Shown: piece after piece, positions 39,885 through 51,170 of the stretch
Position numbering within the stretch: the stretch's first letter is position 1
How the letters are laid out: each line of letters opens with the position of its first letter
Source: Chalara sp. BL73
Taxonomy: Eukaryota > Ascomycota > Leotiomycetes > Helotiales
Length of the DNA: 64,000 nucleotides
Direction: 5' to 3'
NCBI GenBank assembly: GCA_918026815.1
Contig: CAKJVC010000055.1
Coordinates: 62,001-126,000 of the forward strand
Made by a program: the position numbers and the translations under genes
Notes under the pieces: model-generated
Seen by the model: only the letters and a program-made list of their open reading frames with translations
Told to the model about the DNA's origin: nothing
Databases searched by the model: none

Positions 39885-40820
39885 CTATGTCCTAGCACCC
39901 TTCCAAAAACTTTCTAAATTTGTCCAATATACGTCCCAATGCTTTAGAACATGCTGAACATGTTTGCTATCCTTCATCTTCACCAACTCCACATCAACTC
40001 CCTTCTCACTCGCTTCTTTTGCATGCCTTTCCACATCCCGCCAGCCAACGAGAGCGTCGGTATTGCTATACACATACATTCTTTTTGCACCAGGATCTAT
40101 CAGAGATTGATCGTTAAGCAACCTTCGAGTTTGCAAGACTAATGTTTCAGGGCTGAACAAGTTCTTGGCCAAGTACATTGTAAACAAAACGCCACAAAGT
40201 ATGGCCGCAGAAGGGTACCAGAGGATGGACTTGGGAAGGCTCATCGACAGCGCCGCCCATGTTTCTTGGATGCTCTAGGCATTGTCAGTCAAAAGTTCTT
40301 CCGAGGACGGAATCAGTTTATGCAAAAGCATACATACCGGATCTCCAGGCGCACTATCCAACACCAGACCTTTGATCCCTAGCGTTCTCCCCGTTTTCTC
40401 TTTAAATACCGAACAAACATCGGCGACACTCAGCGCGCCTCCATTACTAAACGTGTGCACCAAAACTCCACTTTCCCTATCCCCTTCTCCAATTCCGTCC
40501 CTCTCCCCACTTCCCTGGAGAAAATCAACAACAGGTTCAAACAACCCTTGCCGTACGTAAGTGGGCGTCGTGAAGAAGAATTCAGGTCTAGAGGCGATAG
40601 TGATGATGTTTGCTGCAGGGTAGAGTTTTGCGTAAGTCACATAGATTGAGAGGAGAAGTTTAGAACGAGGAGATGCTCCCATCCATTGGGCCAAAATTAT
40701 TGTTGTTGGATCTGTATTTGATCCAGGGGAGCGGAATAAAGGAGGAGGATGTGGTGGAGGGGTGTAGAGGGAGATGATGGAGTTAAGGCGGGTAAATTTT
40801 ACGTCTGGTGAGGTAGCCAT
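39885..40820 (-). CDS. TMEM53/PaxU-like DUF829 protein (290 aa)
   Basis: Two exons (40338-40820 and 39885-40274) total 291 codons. The protein looks like the alpha/beta-hydrolase-like DUF829 family: TIILAQWMGASPRSKLLLSIYV near the N-terminus, VLVHTFSNGG (the nucleophile-elbow-like Ser-Asn-Gly-Gly), GLVLDSAPGDP, and late on YVYSNTDALVGWRDV and DSKHVQHV. A hydrophobic stretch (LWYPSAAILCGVLFTMYLA) may anchor it in a membrane. PaxU, named from the paxilline cluster, belongs here, but the family is widespread in fungi and animals (TMEM53) and usually has no link to indole-diterpenes. The P450 next door is on the same strand; no backbone enzyme is present. Confidence 0.75.
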
Positions 40821-41461
40821 ATCGAGAGGAGGTTGGGGGGACTGAAAGAATATCCGTCAAGAATACCTTCGCTTTATACGCTCACAGCTGCTTCTTTCTG
40901 TGCATGGTCGGTGTTAGCGAACATCTAGATAGTTGTAAGATTTGGTGAGCCGAATATATGTAGCTTAACGCACTTTCCGTTGGTGGTTGTATTCGGCTCC
41001 TGTCCAATTCTTATTGTATTTAAACTTACATTATCTTGAAGAAATGTACTGGTTTTTGATAGTGTGGCTTCTTTAGGTGGTTGGTGATGAAAGCACACGC
41101 CTTTGCAAGTCCTTTAATAAAGTTGTCTACCGTGTCAGTAACCAGTAGAGAAAGTTCGAGTACGAGCTTTAAAAGGTCAAAAGCTACGACTTTACTTTGC
41201 TTTGGACATTTTATTGAGCAGAAGGCAAATGAAGTCAAGCTAGATTGTACCTCGGTAATAGGCGCATCTACCACGTGATAAATAACCAGAGTAGTTTCAT
41301 TGCAAGGTTGATAAGGAACTGGTGCATCTGTCACTAAATGTTATGCAATCATGGATATCACATACCAACTGATAAGAAAAGAATATATCACTATACATCA
41401 CTAAACCAATCATTTTCTCTGTTCGACTATGCATAGTTTCGTTGTATAGTGGTTTTGTTCA
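40821..41461. other. Intergenic region
   Basis: A minus frame at 41026-41334 (102 codons) has no recognised domain and is not called. Confidence 0.35.
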
Positions 41462-43655
41462 TTAGAGGGTTTTGTTCATTAATGCTACCAGGTGATTTGC
41501 AATATCTACTTGTGCGCTAAGATGTGTTAGGAACGCACTTCATAACATGATACGGGCTCGCTTCACTTACCAATCCCTTCCTCTGGTAGTGGTTCCACGC
41601 CTACGATCTCTCCTGCCGACTTCTCCTTTGGCTTGTTTGTTTCAGGCTTCATAAATGGAAATGGCAGGACCTCCTTGATACTATAGTTGTTGGTGAGGAA
41701 CATAACCATGCGGTCGATCCCCATTCCCCATCCTGCTGTTGGCGGTAAACCGATTTCTAATGCATCCATAAAATTTTCTGTAAGTCAGTTAGCCTATTTT
41801 CTAGACATTCTAATGCATCATAGCTGGGCCTACCATCAATCAACTGTGCTTCGTCATCGCCTTGTGCCTTTTGGTTGGCCTGCTCCTCAAAACGTAGTCG
41901 CTGGTCAAAAGGATCGTTCAATTCAGTATAAGCATTGGCAATTTCCTTCTTGCAAACAAAAGCCTCAAAACGCTCACATAGCCCAGGTTCGGATCGATGA
42001 GCCTTTGCAAGTGGTGACATCATTTGAGGGTGATCCGTGATGAATGTAGGGTTGATACAAGTCGATTCAAGGAACTCTCCAACAAGTGTATCAAGCATAC
42101 GTGCATTGGTCAGAGGAGGTGTACAATCGAGCTTGAGCTTGATGAGAAGCTTCTTGAAGAATTCGTTGGTCTCAGCAGTATGGAGTTGGTCTCCTGGCGG
42201 AAACTTTTCTCCAGTGGCTTCTTCTAGAGCCGGGATCATACGTATCCGCTTCCATGGTGCCGCCCAATTGACCTCATACTCTTCTCCATGTTGGGTCACA
42301 AACTTGGTGATTGTACCACCAGTCAGCTCCTTAACCATACCCGAGACAAGCTCTTCCGTAGTGTTCATAAGATCGAAAACATCCTTATAAGCCCAATAAA
42401 ATTCACAAGTCGTAAATTCCGGATTGTGCGTTAGATCAGCACCTTCATTACGGAACTGTCGGCCAATTTCGTATACACGCTCGAACCCTCCTACTACTAA
42501 CTCCTTCAGCTTGAGTTCAGGGGCAATACGCATAAACATATCCATCTTGTACTCGTTGTGATGTGTGATAAACGGCTTGGCCGTGGCACCACCCGCGATA
42601 GCATTCATCATTGGCGTCTCGAACTCTAAGAAATCCTGCATGGCATAGAGTTAGCTTCCTCCTAAATTTTCTCGCAAAATATAATCCCTCGTCAAAACAC
42701 TCACCCGATCGTCGAAATATCTGCGAATATACTTGACTAACTTCGCGCGTGTGATAAGAGTATTTCGGCTGGCATTGTTCATAAGAAGATCCATATGTCG
42801 ACGCCGGAATCGATCCTCCTGATCCCTGAGACCATAGTGCTCGTCTGGAATGATCTTGAGACACGGCGTAAGCAGTACGACCTCTGTTGCAAAAATTGAC
42901 AGCTCTCCTTCCTCCCCCTTCTCTATCTTTGTCTTTGGAGAAGTTCGCCCAGGGTATCCAACAACACCAATAATATCTCCGCGACGCAGGTGCTCGTGCT
43001 GCTGCTCGAATGGAACACCACCTTCCTTAGCCTCTTGTAGCTGGCACATAACCTGAATCTTGATTCCCTCCTTACGTAAATCGTAGAAGATCAACTTTGG
43101 TCCCGCTGCACGCTTGTTATGTATACGTCCTCCAATTCTAATTTCGACATCCTTCCTATGCTCTCCGGACTTGAGACTACCGAACTGTGAAAGAACCAAC
43201 CCATGTTAGTAGTTGGAAAAAGCAATAGAAGCCACAATTTTGATACGGCACCTACATCGTTTACGAAATTGTCAAGAGTTGAGTTCGTCTCGAACTTATG
43301 CGGGAAAGGATTGGGCTTCTGTGAGACACGCAACTTCTGAATGTTGCGCGATCGAATCTCGAAATATTGCTTCTCGTGATTAGCTTATTTAAAGAGAATT
43401 GCCAGTGAAAATGCTTACATTGGGATTCAACGTCTGTTCTTCTGCCTCAGCGTTGGTCTTCTTAGCAGCAATGGGCTTTTGTGGTGCTGCTGCCGCCTTT
43501 GCAGCCTTCTTCTTCTCATTCTCGCGTTGCTTGTTGCGCTTCTTGAGCTCAGTCTTGGAGACTTTCTCACCGGTGACTTCGTCGAGAATGAGATTAGCTA
43601 GAGATTCGGTAGGTGCAGCCGCAGCTGGTGTTGAGGAATTAGGCTCGTCTGCCAT
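41462..43655 (-). CDS. KRS1: Lysyl-tRNA synthetase, cytosolic (629 aa)
   Basis: Six exons total 630 codons: 43419-43655, 43256-43372, 42705-43184, 41834-42635, 41571-41777 and 41462-41508. The enzyme charges tRNA-Lys with lysine using ATP. A lysine-rich N-terminal extension ([20 protein letters not shown]) typical of eukaryotic LysRS leads into the OB-fold anticodon-binding domain ([14 protein letters not shown]). The class II catalytic core has motif 1 (FLEFETPMM), motif 2 ([20 protein letters not shown]) and motif 3 ([14 protein letters not shown]). All are intact and the length is normal. I extended the C-terminus by one small exon that keeps frame and reads [14 protein letters not shown]. 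The acidic Ala/Gln-poor end shows no organelle signal, and the N-terminus lacks a clear mitochondrial presequence. Confidence 0.95.
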
Positions 43656-44156
43656 TTTTACTGTTCTTAGAGTAATTTCGTGGGAGGGAAGTTGTTCGTG
43701 ATGCGGGGTGGCTCGACTTCAAATTTATGAATTTGTGGTGGGGTGAGTCACGTGTGAGTCAGAACTGTGACTCGACCACTCCTTGACTGATTTTATATCC
43801 TATTATCTAATGAAAAATTGAATTCGAAGGTCGGCTCAAGCTTTGCACTGATGTGTCTTTTCTTATTTCACCATGCACATGTCAACATATGTCTCAAAGA
43901 TATCCCTGAATGCAAGCGAATTTAACAACTTCTAAGTCACTCTATAATTAACGATTGAAGCATACTATAATGATATACAGTGGAAATGAGTTGAGATTGC
44001 TCTTGATATCTAGTGTCTAAGGCCCTGACCATGGCTCCTTTATGACCTCGTAACTCCGTCAACCTTTTATACACAATATTATAGGCACCTTTACAAACAG
44101 TTATACACGGATGATCCACGTTCCAACAAGTTCCAACAATTTCAAGCTCATATGCT
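43656..44156. other. Intergenic region between KRS1 and COX15
   Basis: Both neighbours are on the minus strand, so this holds the KRS1 promoter and the COX15 3' end. No further gene was seen. Confidence 0.4.
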
Positions 44157-45700
44157 TTAATGCTTGATCTTGACAATATTTTGAAGCATTGCTGCATTAC
44201 CTAATGCTGCTTTCTTGTTCGCCACAATGCTAACGTGCTTCCTCAGCAAGGCCAGAGTACGCTTTGGTACCCATACTCTGCTTCCAAGAACAACCGCCCC
44301 GGTCAACAAAGCTAGGCTCCCAGCTTGATGAGCAGCTGCAACAGGCGTTGGCACCAAGTATATGAGAGTGCTGATACCTAGTGTGGCCTGCAAAAGGACG
44401 AGATGCACAACCCCTACCATGCCTCTGTGCCCACTTTTAGGCAAAGCGACTCTAACAGTCTTATTAAATCTTGTATATGCCCATAAACTTAAGATAGCTG
44501 TAAATGTAGTCATCGCAAGGATCCGGTGATCCAACTGAACGGTGCTTGGATTCTCGAGTATATTCCTCCACCAAATGTCACTCCCGTTTTCTTTTCGCGA
44601 GTAAAATTTAGAAAATAGTTCTGATTTCGGAGGCGCAAATCCAGTTCCCATTCTTGGAAACTCATTGTATATCAACCCGGCATCGAGACCGGCCACTAAT
44701 CCACCAGACATAGCAGTTACGAAGACGAGAAGACAAAGCCCAGCAACAGACTTACGAAAGATGGACAACTGGGAAGACTTGAGAGCGGCAAGGTGTGCGA
44801 GCCCCTTTTGAGGGTCGCGAAGGAGCTTAGCGTCTCGCAATATGGAAAGGCCGTTCCATAGCATAGCAGTGTAGCAGATGAATGCAGCCCCAAGATGAGC
44901 CGTTAGCCGGTACTGGCTAACTCGTGGATGTGACCCAGGCGCAAAAAGATCATCTTTCAAACCAGATTTTACCATCCACCACCCTATTGCTCCTTGAAAT
45001 CCAATCAATCCTGAGATTCCAACTAGCCGCCAGGCCATGTTTGCGGACACCCTCCGTCGAGCTACAAAATATATCGCCGGGAGAACAAAAGATAGTCCAA
45101 CAAACCGTCCCCATAACCGATGGCCCCATTCCATGAAGTATATTTGCTTGAACTCCTCGATGTTCATGTGAGGGTTCAACAGCTTGAATTCGGGCGAGGC
45201 TCTATATTTGTCGAACTCGGATTGCCAATCTGCATCCGAGAGAGGTGGTAGAGACCCAGTTACCGGCTTCCATTCCGTTATGCTCAAACTACGTGCAAAT
45301 GTTTAGCAGCAATCTTCTTAAGGTGCAACTGAACTAACCCAGATTCTGTAAGTCGTGTCAAACCCCCAAATACAACAATGCCAAAGACCGATCCAGCACT
45401 TGCCAGTAACCAGTACGCGACTGACTTTGAACTTGTCTCCGGAAAAGATTTCCTGCCGGTTACCCGTATAGATGCCTTATGGGCAGGCTCAAAAGCTATG
45501 CTACGCCCAAGGGCTCCCAATGGGCTTCCTGACGGCGCGGAGGCAGTGCTATTAAATCGTATGTTCTTTGGAAATGCACTTTTATGTATTTGTGAAAGGC
45601 GAGCTGTTTGTGAGGTCTTGCTCATGCATTGGTGGCAGATAAAGAAATCTCGAGTGAGCTTGGGAGCTGCTCGACGTATACCAGGAAATATTAAGGCCAT
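44157..45700 (-). CDS. COX15: Heme A synthase COX15 (497 aa)
   Basis: Two exons (45339-45700 and 44157-45288) total 498 codons, joined across a 50-nt intron inside TRLTESGLSITEW. COX15 is a mitochondrial inner-membrane enzyme that oxidises heme O to heme A for cytochrome c oxidase. The N-terminus is basic, hydroxylated and poor in acidic residues, as in a mitochondrial presequence. Family markers follow in order: GGLTRLTESGLSITEWKP, FMEWGHRLWGR (a heme-ligand histidine), the long loop with RLTAHLG, GGLVAGLDAGLIYNEFPRMG, VQLDHRILA and PVAAAHQAGSLALL (the last two with the paired histidines). All expected histidines are present. It is divergently transcribed from the transporter gene, 273 bp away. 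Confidence 0.97.
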
Positions 45701-45973
45701 ATTGTGCTGTCAAGCCAGCCGAAGCAAGAAGAGAAATGTAACACAACTACCAAAACATAAACCGGCTGACAATCAGGATCTTATCAGAGGTTCTTGCTAA
45801 ACTCTTACCCAAACGTACTAATTGTACATCCCTGCCCCACCATCAGTGGCAGTGTCAATTTATAGTAAGACGAAACGCGTATAAGATCTTACGAATGGCC
45901 TCAGTACCGATGATTTCTTCTTACAGATGACAAGGCACGGTCTCCATAGACGCCGAAATGATTGTAGGCTCTA
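45701..45973. promoter_or_regulatory. Divergent promoter of COX15 and the transporter gene
   Basis: A 273-bp gap between two opposing start codons. No TATA box stands out. Confidence 0.45.
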
Positions 45974-47632
45974 ATGTTTTCCCCTAAAAATACAGATACC
46001 CCAAATCCCTTTCGCCCTGCTCTTCAGTACCTCCTTTCCACTACCAGCTCTGACCCTCGATCAAACCATTCACGAAAGAGCTCTTCTGGAAGTCTTGACT
46101 CAGACAACGAGAGACCGCGAGCTGCCATGTCATCTTATAATCCGAAATCGTCTACCGAGTTCCGCGGCTCTACATCCATACCTCTTATAAATATATCTCG
46201 GTCACCCTCCCCCTATGCCCGCCGGCACTCCAACTCCAATGCCGGATCAGAAGATACAGATGATGATGATTGGGGTGACAATCCACAAGGGTCGCTGCGG
46301 CAGCCCTTTCTATCAGATGGCTACAAACCTACCGGATGGCGAGGTTTACTGCATTACGGCGGATTAGGACAATGGCTCTTCAATACGAATTTTGGCTGGG
46401 CCTGTTACATCGCGGTATTGGTGATTTGGCTAGGAGGATGCCAAATTGGCCTCACAATCATGAATCGGATTGTTCTCTGGAGTGGGTACCTCAAGGAAAA
46501 CTATACGTCCCATACAAAGCTGATGACGTTGATAGCCGGAGTCTACAAGTTTCCATATCCATTGACGACAACTTTGATCGAATTGCTTTTAACGCATTGC
46601 TGGATCATTCTCTCGGCTTATATTACGCGATGGGTTAGTCCTTGGTTGGTGAAGGCAGGTCTCTCGGGTATGGTTGCGCCCTCACGCGCGTTACACTCCT
46701 CAGGCTCTCCAGGATTTCGGGGTCAGTCAAAAACGGGGCTCGTTGGGGTGATCTCCCATTGGGCTTCAACCAGATCAGGAGGGATTGCTGGAGGAGGTTT
46801 GTTTGAATTTGAATGGCCAGTCGTCAAGCAATGCCTGCCTCTGGCCATAATTTTTGTGGCTAAAGTGGCTCTGAGTAACCTCTCCTTTGCATATGCTCAA
46901 TTGCCCATCTATGTTCTGGCCAGAATTGGGATTGTTCCCATATCGCTCCTCTTCACATCTTTATTTACCCAGCAACAGCATTCGGTTGCGGTCCTTTCTT
47001 CGACTCTGACTGCAACCCTCACGCTTCTGGTTGCTACTATACGATCTAATGTTCGTGTTACATGGGAATCAATCGTGGCTGGCGTATTCTCTTCGTTTTT
47101 CGTCGCATTATATCCTGTACAAATTCAGCGAACGTATAAGTCTCTTCTTGCTGCTTTAGTTCCGCAAGGCGATAGCCTGACTGGGATAGCCATGGCCAGT
47201 AACCAACATCCACATCTTCCTCCAGATGCATCTGGATCACCTCAAGAAGCCCGCGCATACTGGCGACTCATTCACTATACATCTACGCTTTCAATTCTTA
47301 TATTTTTTCCGCTGCCATTTTTATCCGGAGAAATCACCAATATAAGCCGCAACTGTTACTTTCTCGATGTGTTCTTCCATTGGTTGATGGTTTTCTGTGG
47401 GGGGCTCGGATCCTGGGCTACATTCTGGAGCACCATTGCTCTGACCAGAGCCACAAGCCCACTCACAACCACCTTCCTATTCATCCCTCGAGCTGCATTT
47501 CTTCTACCTATCATGCAAAGCTTCAAGATGCCCAGTTTTGCTTGGATAGGCTTTGGCATGTGCTGGGCGAGCTGCGCTTGGTTCTTGAAAGCAAGACGAA
47601 AGGAAGGTCGACAATTTAAAGGATTGAGATGA
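45974..47632 (+). CDS. Membrane transporter of the drug/metabolite superfamily, nucleotide-sugar-transporter-like (552 aa)
   Basis: A single exon encodes a long hydrophilic, Ser/Pro-rich N-terminus (about 1-115, with an acidic EDTDDDDWGD patch) and then about ten hydrophobic segments. The arrangement in the middle (KFPYPLTTTLIELLLTH; LPLAIIFVAKVALSNLSFAYAQLP; VLARIGIVPISLLFTSLF) follows the topology of TPT/nucleotide-sugar transporters such as GDP-mannose or triose-phosphate-type carriers: a shared cytosolic-N, two-repeat fold. A spacer between the fourth and fifth helices is Gly/Ser-rich. Location is probably Golgi or ER membrane. The substrate is not readable. I chose the first ATG because the frame is continuous and no inframe upstream start fits better. 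Confidence 0.75.
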   Translation: MFSPKNTDTPNPFRPALQYLLSTTSSDPRSNHSRKSSSGSLDSDNERPRAAMSSYNPKSSTEFRGSTSIPLINISRSPSPYARRHSNSNAGSEDTDDDDWGDNPQGSLRQPFLSDGYKPTGWRGLLHYGGLGQWLFNTNFGWACYIAVLVIWLGGCQIGLTIMNRIVLWSGYLKENYTSHTKLMTLIAGVYKFPYPLTTTLIELLLTHCWIILSAYITRWVSPWLVKAGLSGMVAPSRALHSSGSPGFRGQSKTGLVGVISHWASTRSGGIAGGGLFEFEWPVVKQCLPLAIIFVAKVALSNLSFAYAQLPIYVLARIGIVPISLLFTSLFTQQQHSVAVLSSTLTATLTLLVATIRSNVRVTWESIVAGVFSSFFVALYPVQIQRTYKSLLAALVPQGDSLTGIAMASNQHPHLPPDASGSPQEARAYWRLIHYTSTLSILIFFPLPFLSGEITNISRNCYFLDVFFHWLMVFCGGLGSWATFWSTIALTRATSPLTTTFLFIPRAAFLLPIMQSFKMPSFAWIGFGMCWASCAWFLKARRKEGRQFKGLR

Positions 47633-48551
47633 TAGCATCCGTTTAATATTATTACTCAACCAGTAGATAGCAATGGGCACTTATGGGATCTGAAACATGT
47701 AATTATAGATAGATAATTGGATTGAAGATAGTATTCAGTCTAGGGTAGGTGAATAGTTCACCTTGCGCCTCTTCCTAAACGAGAGGAATGATCGCCTCTG
47801 ACTCCAACTTGTTTGAATGCCTTTTGAATACTCGGTTATGACGAGTTTGACATGTAGGCACTCGACATGCCTGAGAGATAAGTAGCATCCTGCAGGGAGT
47901 AACGGGCGCGCTGGTCCGCTTCGCCAACAGCCCATGGACTTGGTCTTCTCATTCCTGTTTGCAAGGTCCATGTTGCTCGATCGTGGGAAGACAACACTTC
48001 AGCAAGGCGGAACATCTATATCGCGGCTGATCATCCTTCTGGGGTAACGATTAGCCGTTCCCTCTTCCATGCGATCCCGCGACGGCCCTTGTTCTCCTGA
48101 TTCGGGGAAAATCATTTGAAGCTTTGACGCCAAGACAGAATCTGGGGTCATCCTACTTCGAGAACCATGGCCACGGGAGACACATGGGCGACCTGCGAAT
48201 GATACCACGTCGCAAGGACAGGCACAAATTCTGGGGTAAGCCCTTCTTGGGCAAATTAGCCGTTTCAAATAATGCCTTTTCAATGACATATATGTCCAGA
48301 ACAAACACGATTCGTGGATTTGACGTGTGCCGCTTTGGGTAGGATGGTTCTTTTCTTTGAACAGTCAGGTGTTGGTGTGATTCACAATGAAGCTATACTT
48401 CTCCGCATAGAAATCTAGTCACGGGTGACGCAGTATATATTATGATGGCTCATGTTTGTCGATCCTAGAATGGTCATATCCTTCTGGTCAATTTCGTTTC
48501 ACAACCTTAGCTGTCCCAATCGTTGTGCTTTCTTCACGGTAGGTCCTCGTC
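47633..48551. other. Intergenic region upstream of the pectate lyase
   Basis: A minus frame at 47999-48304 has no recognised domain. A TATA-like run (GTATATAT) at about 48433-48440 lies about 110 bp before the pectate lyase start. Confidence 0.4.
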
Positions 48552-49878
48552 ATGAGATTCATACCAGCATTTGCGACATTGTTCGCCCTGGCAGCGGCCA
48601 GTCCAACTCCTACCATTGAGCACGCACCAGCTGGAGCCATTCTCGTCAAGCGAGCCAGCATCTCCGAGGCGGCGACGCTGGGATATGCCACACAGAATGG
48701 CGGTACGAAAGGTGGTGCTGGTGGAACAGTCACCACTGTTTCCACCTTAGCGCAGTTCACTGCAGCTGTGGACGAGAAGGATGCTTCTGCAAAGATTATC
48801 GTTGTCAAGGGTACGATCTCGGGTGCTGTGAATGTCCGGATTGGCAGCAATAAGTCTGTGATAGGGCTTCCAGGCGCTAGTGAGTGTCACAAAATATCAT
48901 GAAGCCTGGGGAATACAAGTTGACCGCGTTTCAAATAGCTTTTGATGGTGTTGGTCTGTATATTCGACGACAGAGTAATGTCATCATTCGAAATATCATT
49001 TCGTCAAATGTTCTAGCGTCCACTGGCGATGGTGTCAAGATCGACGTAAGTAACTATTTGCATCCGTGTATTAAGAGAGCAATGGCTGACGTGTATCGCC
49101 TTCCGATAGGAGAGTACCAATGTGTGGATTGACCACTGCGAATTCAAATCACTGTTGGTCTCCGACAAGGACTACTATGATGGGCTCGTTGACGCGAGCC
49201 ACGCCGCTGATTTCATCACTCTTTCGTAGTATGTCCAGAGCCTCAAAAATTCTGGATATTTAATCTCACGGCTAAAATCTTCACAGCCTATACTTCCATG
49301 ATCACTGGAAGACCAGTCTCATCGGTCATAGCGAGAACAACGGCGCTGAAGACGCTGGCCATTTACGCATCACCTATGCCTACAACTATTGGAAAGATAA
49401 CGGCTCTCGTGGACCTTCAGTACGTTTCGGGACTGCTCATATCTACAATTCGTACTATCTAAAGTAAGTTACAAAGACAGCATCAAGGCTAGACTGCGAC
49501 TGCGGCGGGTCCATAGGCAGTCATTTGCTAATCCATTGCTATAGCATGAACTCGGCCGTCAATACACGTCAGAATGCACAATTGCTAATCCAAAGCAACG
49601 TGTTTAAGAACGTCACGGAGCCTATCATGACGAAGGACTCTGATATCGTTGGGTGAGTGTCTCTTCCTTCGCTCTTGGGTGTGGATTGGTTTATAGTACA
49701 ATAGACTGACTTGGGTAGGTATGCTGTCGCTATTGACAACGACCTTGGAGGTGCTGCAAATACTGCTCCTGTTGGAACACTGACAGCCAGCTCCGTGCCA
49801 TATTCATACTCTCTCCTTGGTTCAGGCAACGTTGTATCGGTGGTCACTGCCCAGGCTGGAGCTAAGTTAACCTTTTAG
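48552..49878 (+). CDS. Secreted pectate lyase, PL1 family (332 aa)
   Basis: Six exons total 333 codons: 48552-48879, 48939-49045, 49110-49228, 49287-49463, 49545-49652 and 49719-49878. A signal peptide (MRFIPAFATLFALAAASP) precedes GYATQNGGTKGGAGGTVTTV, the conserved start of fungal PL1 enzymes. The parallel beta-helix follows, with IIVVKGTISGAV, VIIRNIISSN, the Ca-binding/catalytic block NVWIDHCEF, DYYDGLVDASHAADFITLSY, and the active-site arginine region GSRGPSVRFG. The enzyme cleaves polygalacturonate by beta-elimination in plant cell walls. It is about the usual length and nothing is missing. The five short introns conserve frame exactly. A plant-associated lifestyle is suggested, not proven. 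Confidence 0.92.
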
Positions 49879-51066
49879 TACCATCGGATGAATCATTTGT
49901 TGGTGTGTATATAGAAGTGCTTGGACATAATTCTTGGATCGGTTTTTATCGTAGACTTGTGCAGGGATAAATTAGAGCTTTTCAAGATGTATTCATCACG
50001 GCTGATCGAACTCAGCCTAACTTTCTGGATATCATGAGTCCTGTTATGATGCTGTAGTTTAATCCCGACGTTTCGCTTGGCTCTGTTGAGAAAACCATTA
50101 GTTACGTTAATTGGCCTCTCTGCTTTAGTCCATCTAATATTTAATCAGCCAAGGCATTTTCTACCAAAGGATGGCAGCACCACTTCTTGATCACAACATT
50201 GGTGCGGTACTCTGGTAAACAGCGGCTGTCCAGCTTGGCATACAAACGGCTGGATGGCATTTGTTTTTGTGGCTTAAGCCTTGGGGCGGCTGAGCGAGCA
50301 ATAACATTATTCTCATAGGCCTCTGGACAACCTTTCAAGTGTGGACGGCACAGTGCCGACGCACAACACACCAACGAACATAGAAGGATTTTGTCATACC
50401 TCTTGTTCCTTGGCAATAAGAATTCACTGGTCGCCAATCATGCAATTGTTCAGCTTTAAGTATATGCCTTTAAGCGATATTTCGACGCTCTAACTTACTG
50501 AGAAACCACCACCATGAGCCTTTATTAGCAGTCATTGGGCGATCATTCCGTGCAACTACCAAGCTCCCTATGCTTATCAGTGTTTGTGTGAAGTATAATA
50601 AAATTGCTCATGTTGTATTCAAATGTCACTCTTAGTGGAGTTAATGGACATGCTCCTCTACAAGCAAAATTATCTCCGCTCAAGGGCTTAGTAAGGAGCC
50701 TTGCCTGTCGGACATTAGCAATTGGCATTTTCTGTGTTCGAAACACTACTTAATATAGTTCCCACGCATTTCCACAAAAATCATTTGAAAGGCCTATTCT
50801 CAGCTTTCAATGGGTTTTCGGCAGCTTCCGGTCAGTCCACGCGCCTCTTCAACTGACGGCGCTGGCGCTGGTGAAGCACAAGGCATATATCATGATGAAC
50901 ACTTGCAGCTTCAGAGGAAGACTGCAGAAAATTGAGTATGGATGGCGTCTTGAGGCGTCTCCATGTGGAGATTTCCAGTTCTAATCAAGGCTCATTGCTC
51001 GTACTTGAAGCTGGAAGAAATGCCTCGCCAATTCTAAGGAGTTCACCGCAGTTGCGAGATCCCACA
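49879..51066. other. Intergenic region
   Basis: A minus frame at 50141-50437 shows no domain. Nothing else was supported. Confidence 0.35.
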
Positions 51067-51074
51067 TATATAAA
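51067..51074 (+). promoter_or_regulatory. TATA box of the secreted-protein gene
   Basis: TATATAAA lies 97 bp before the ATG at 51171, good spacing for a regulated fungal promoter. Confidence 0.55.
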
Positions 51075-51170
51075 GCTGGGTGTTCATGGAGAAGAATACC
51101 TCTCATCACCAGCATCATCTTCATTCCTGTTCTGAGCAATCAAATACATTCTTCGAACTTATCCATCAAT

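Noticed and set aside
36651..40820. A secondary-metabolite gene cluster (P450 plus PaxU-like).
   Set aside because: No backbone enzyme, the neighbours are housekeeping or unrelated, and TMEM53/PaxU-like proteins are common outside clusters.
41026..41334. A 102-residue minus-strand gene between KRS1 and the DUF829 gene.
   Set aside because: No recognisable domain and no conserved features; a chance frame is the simpler explanation.
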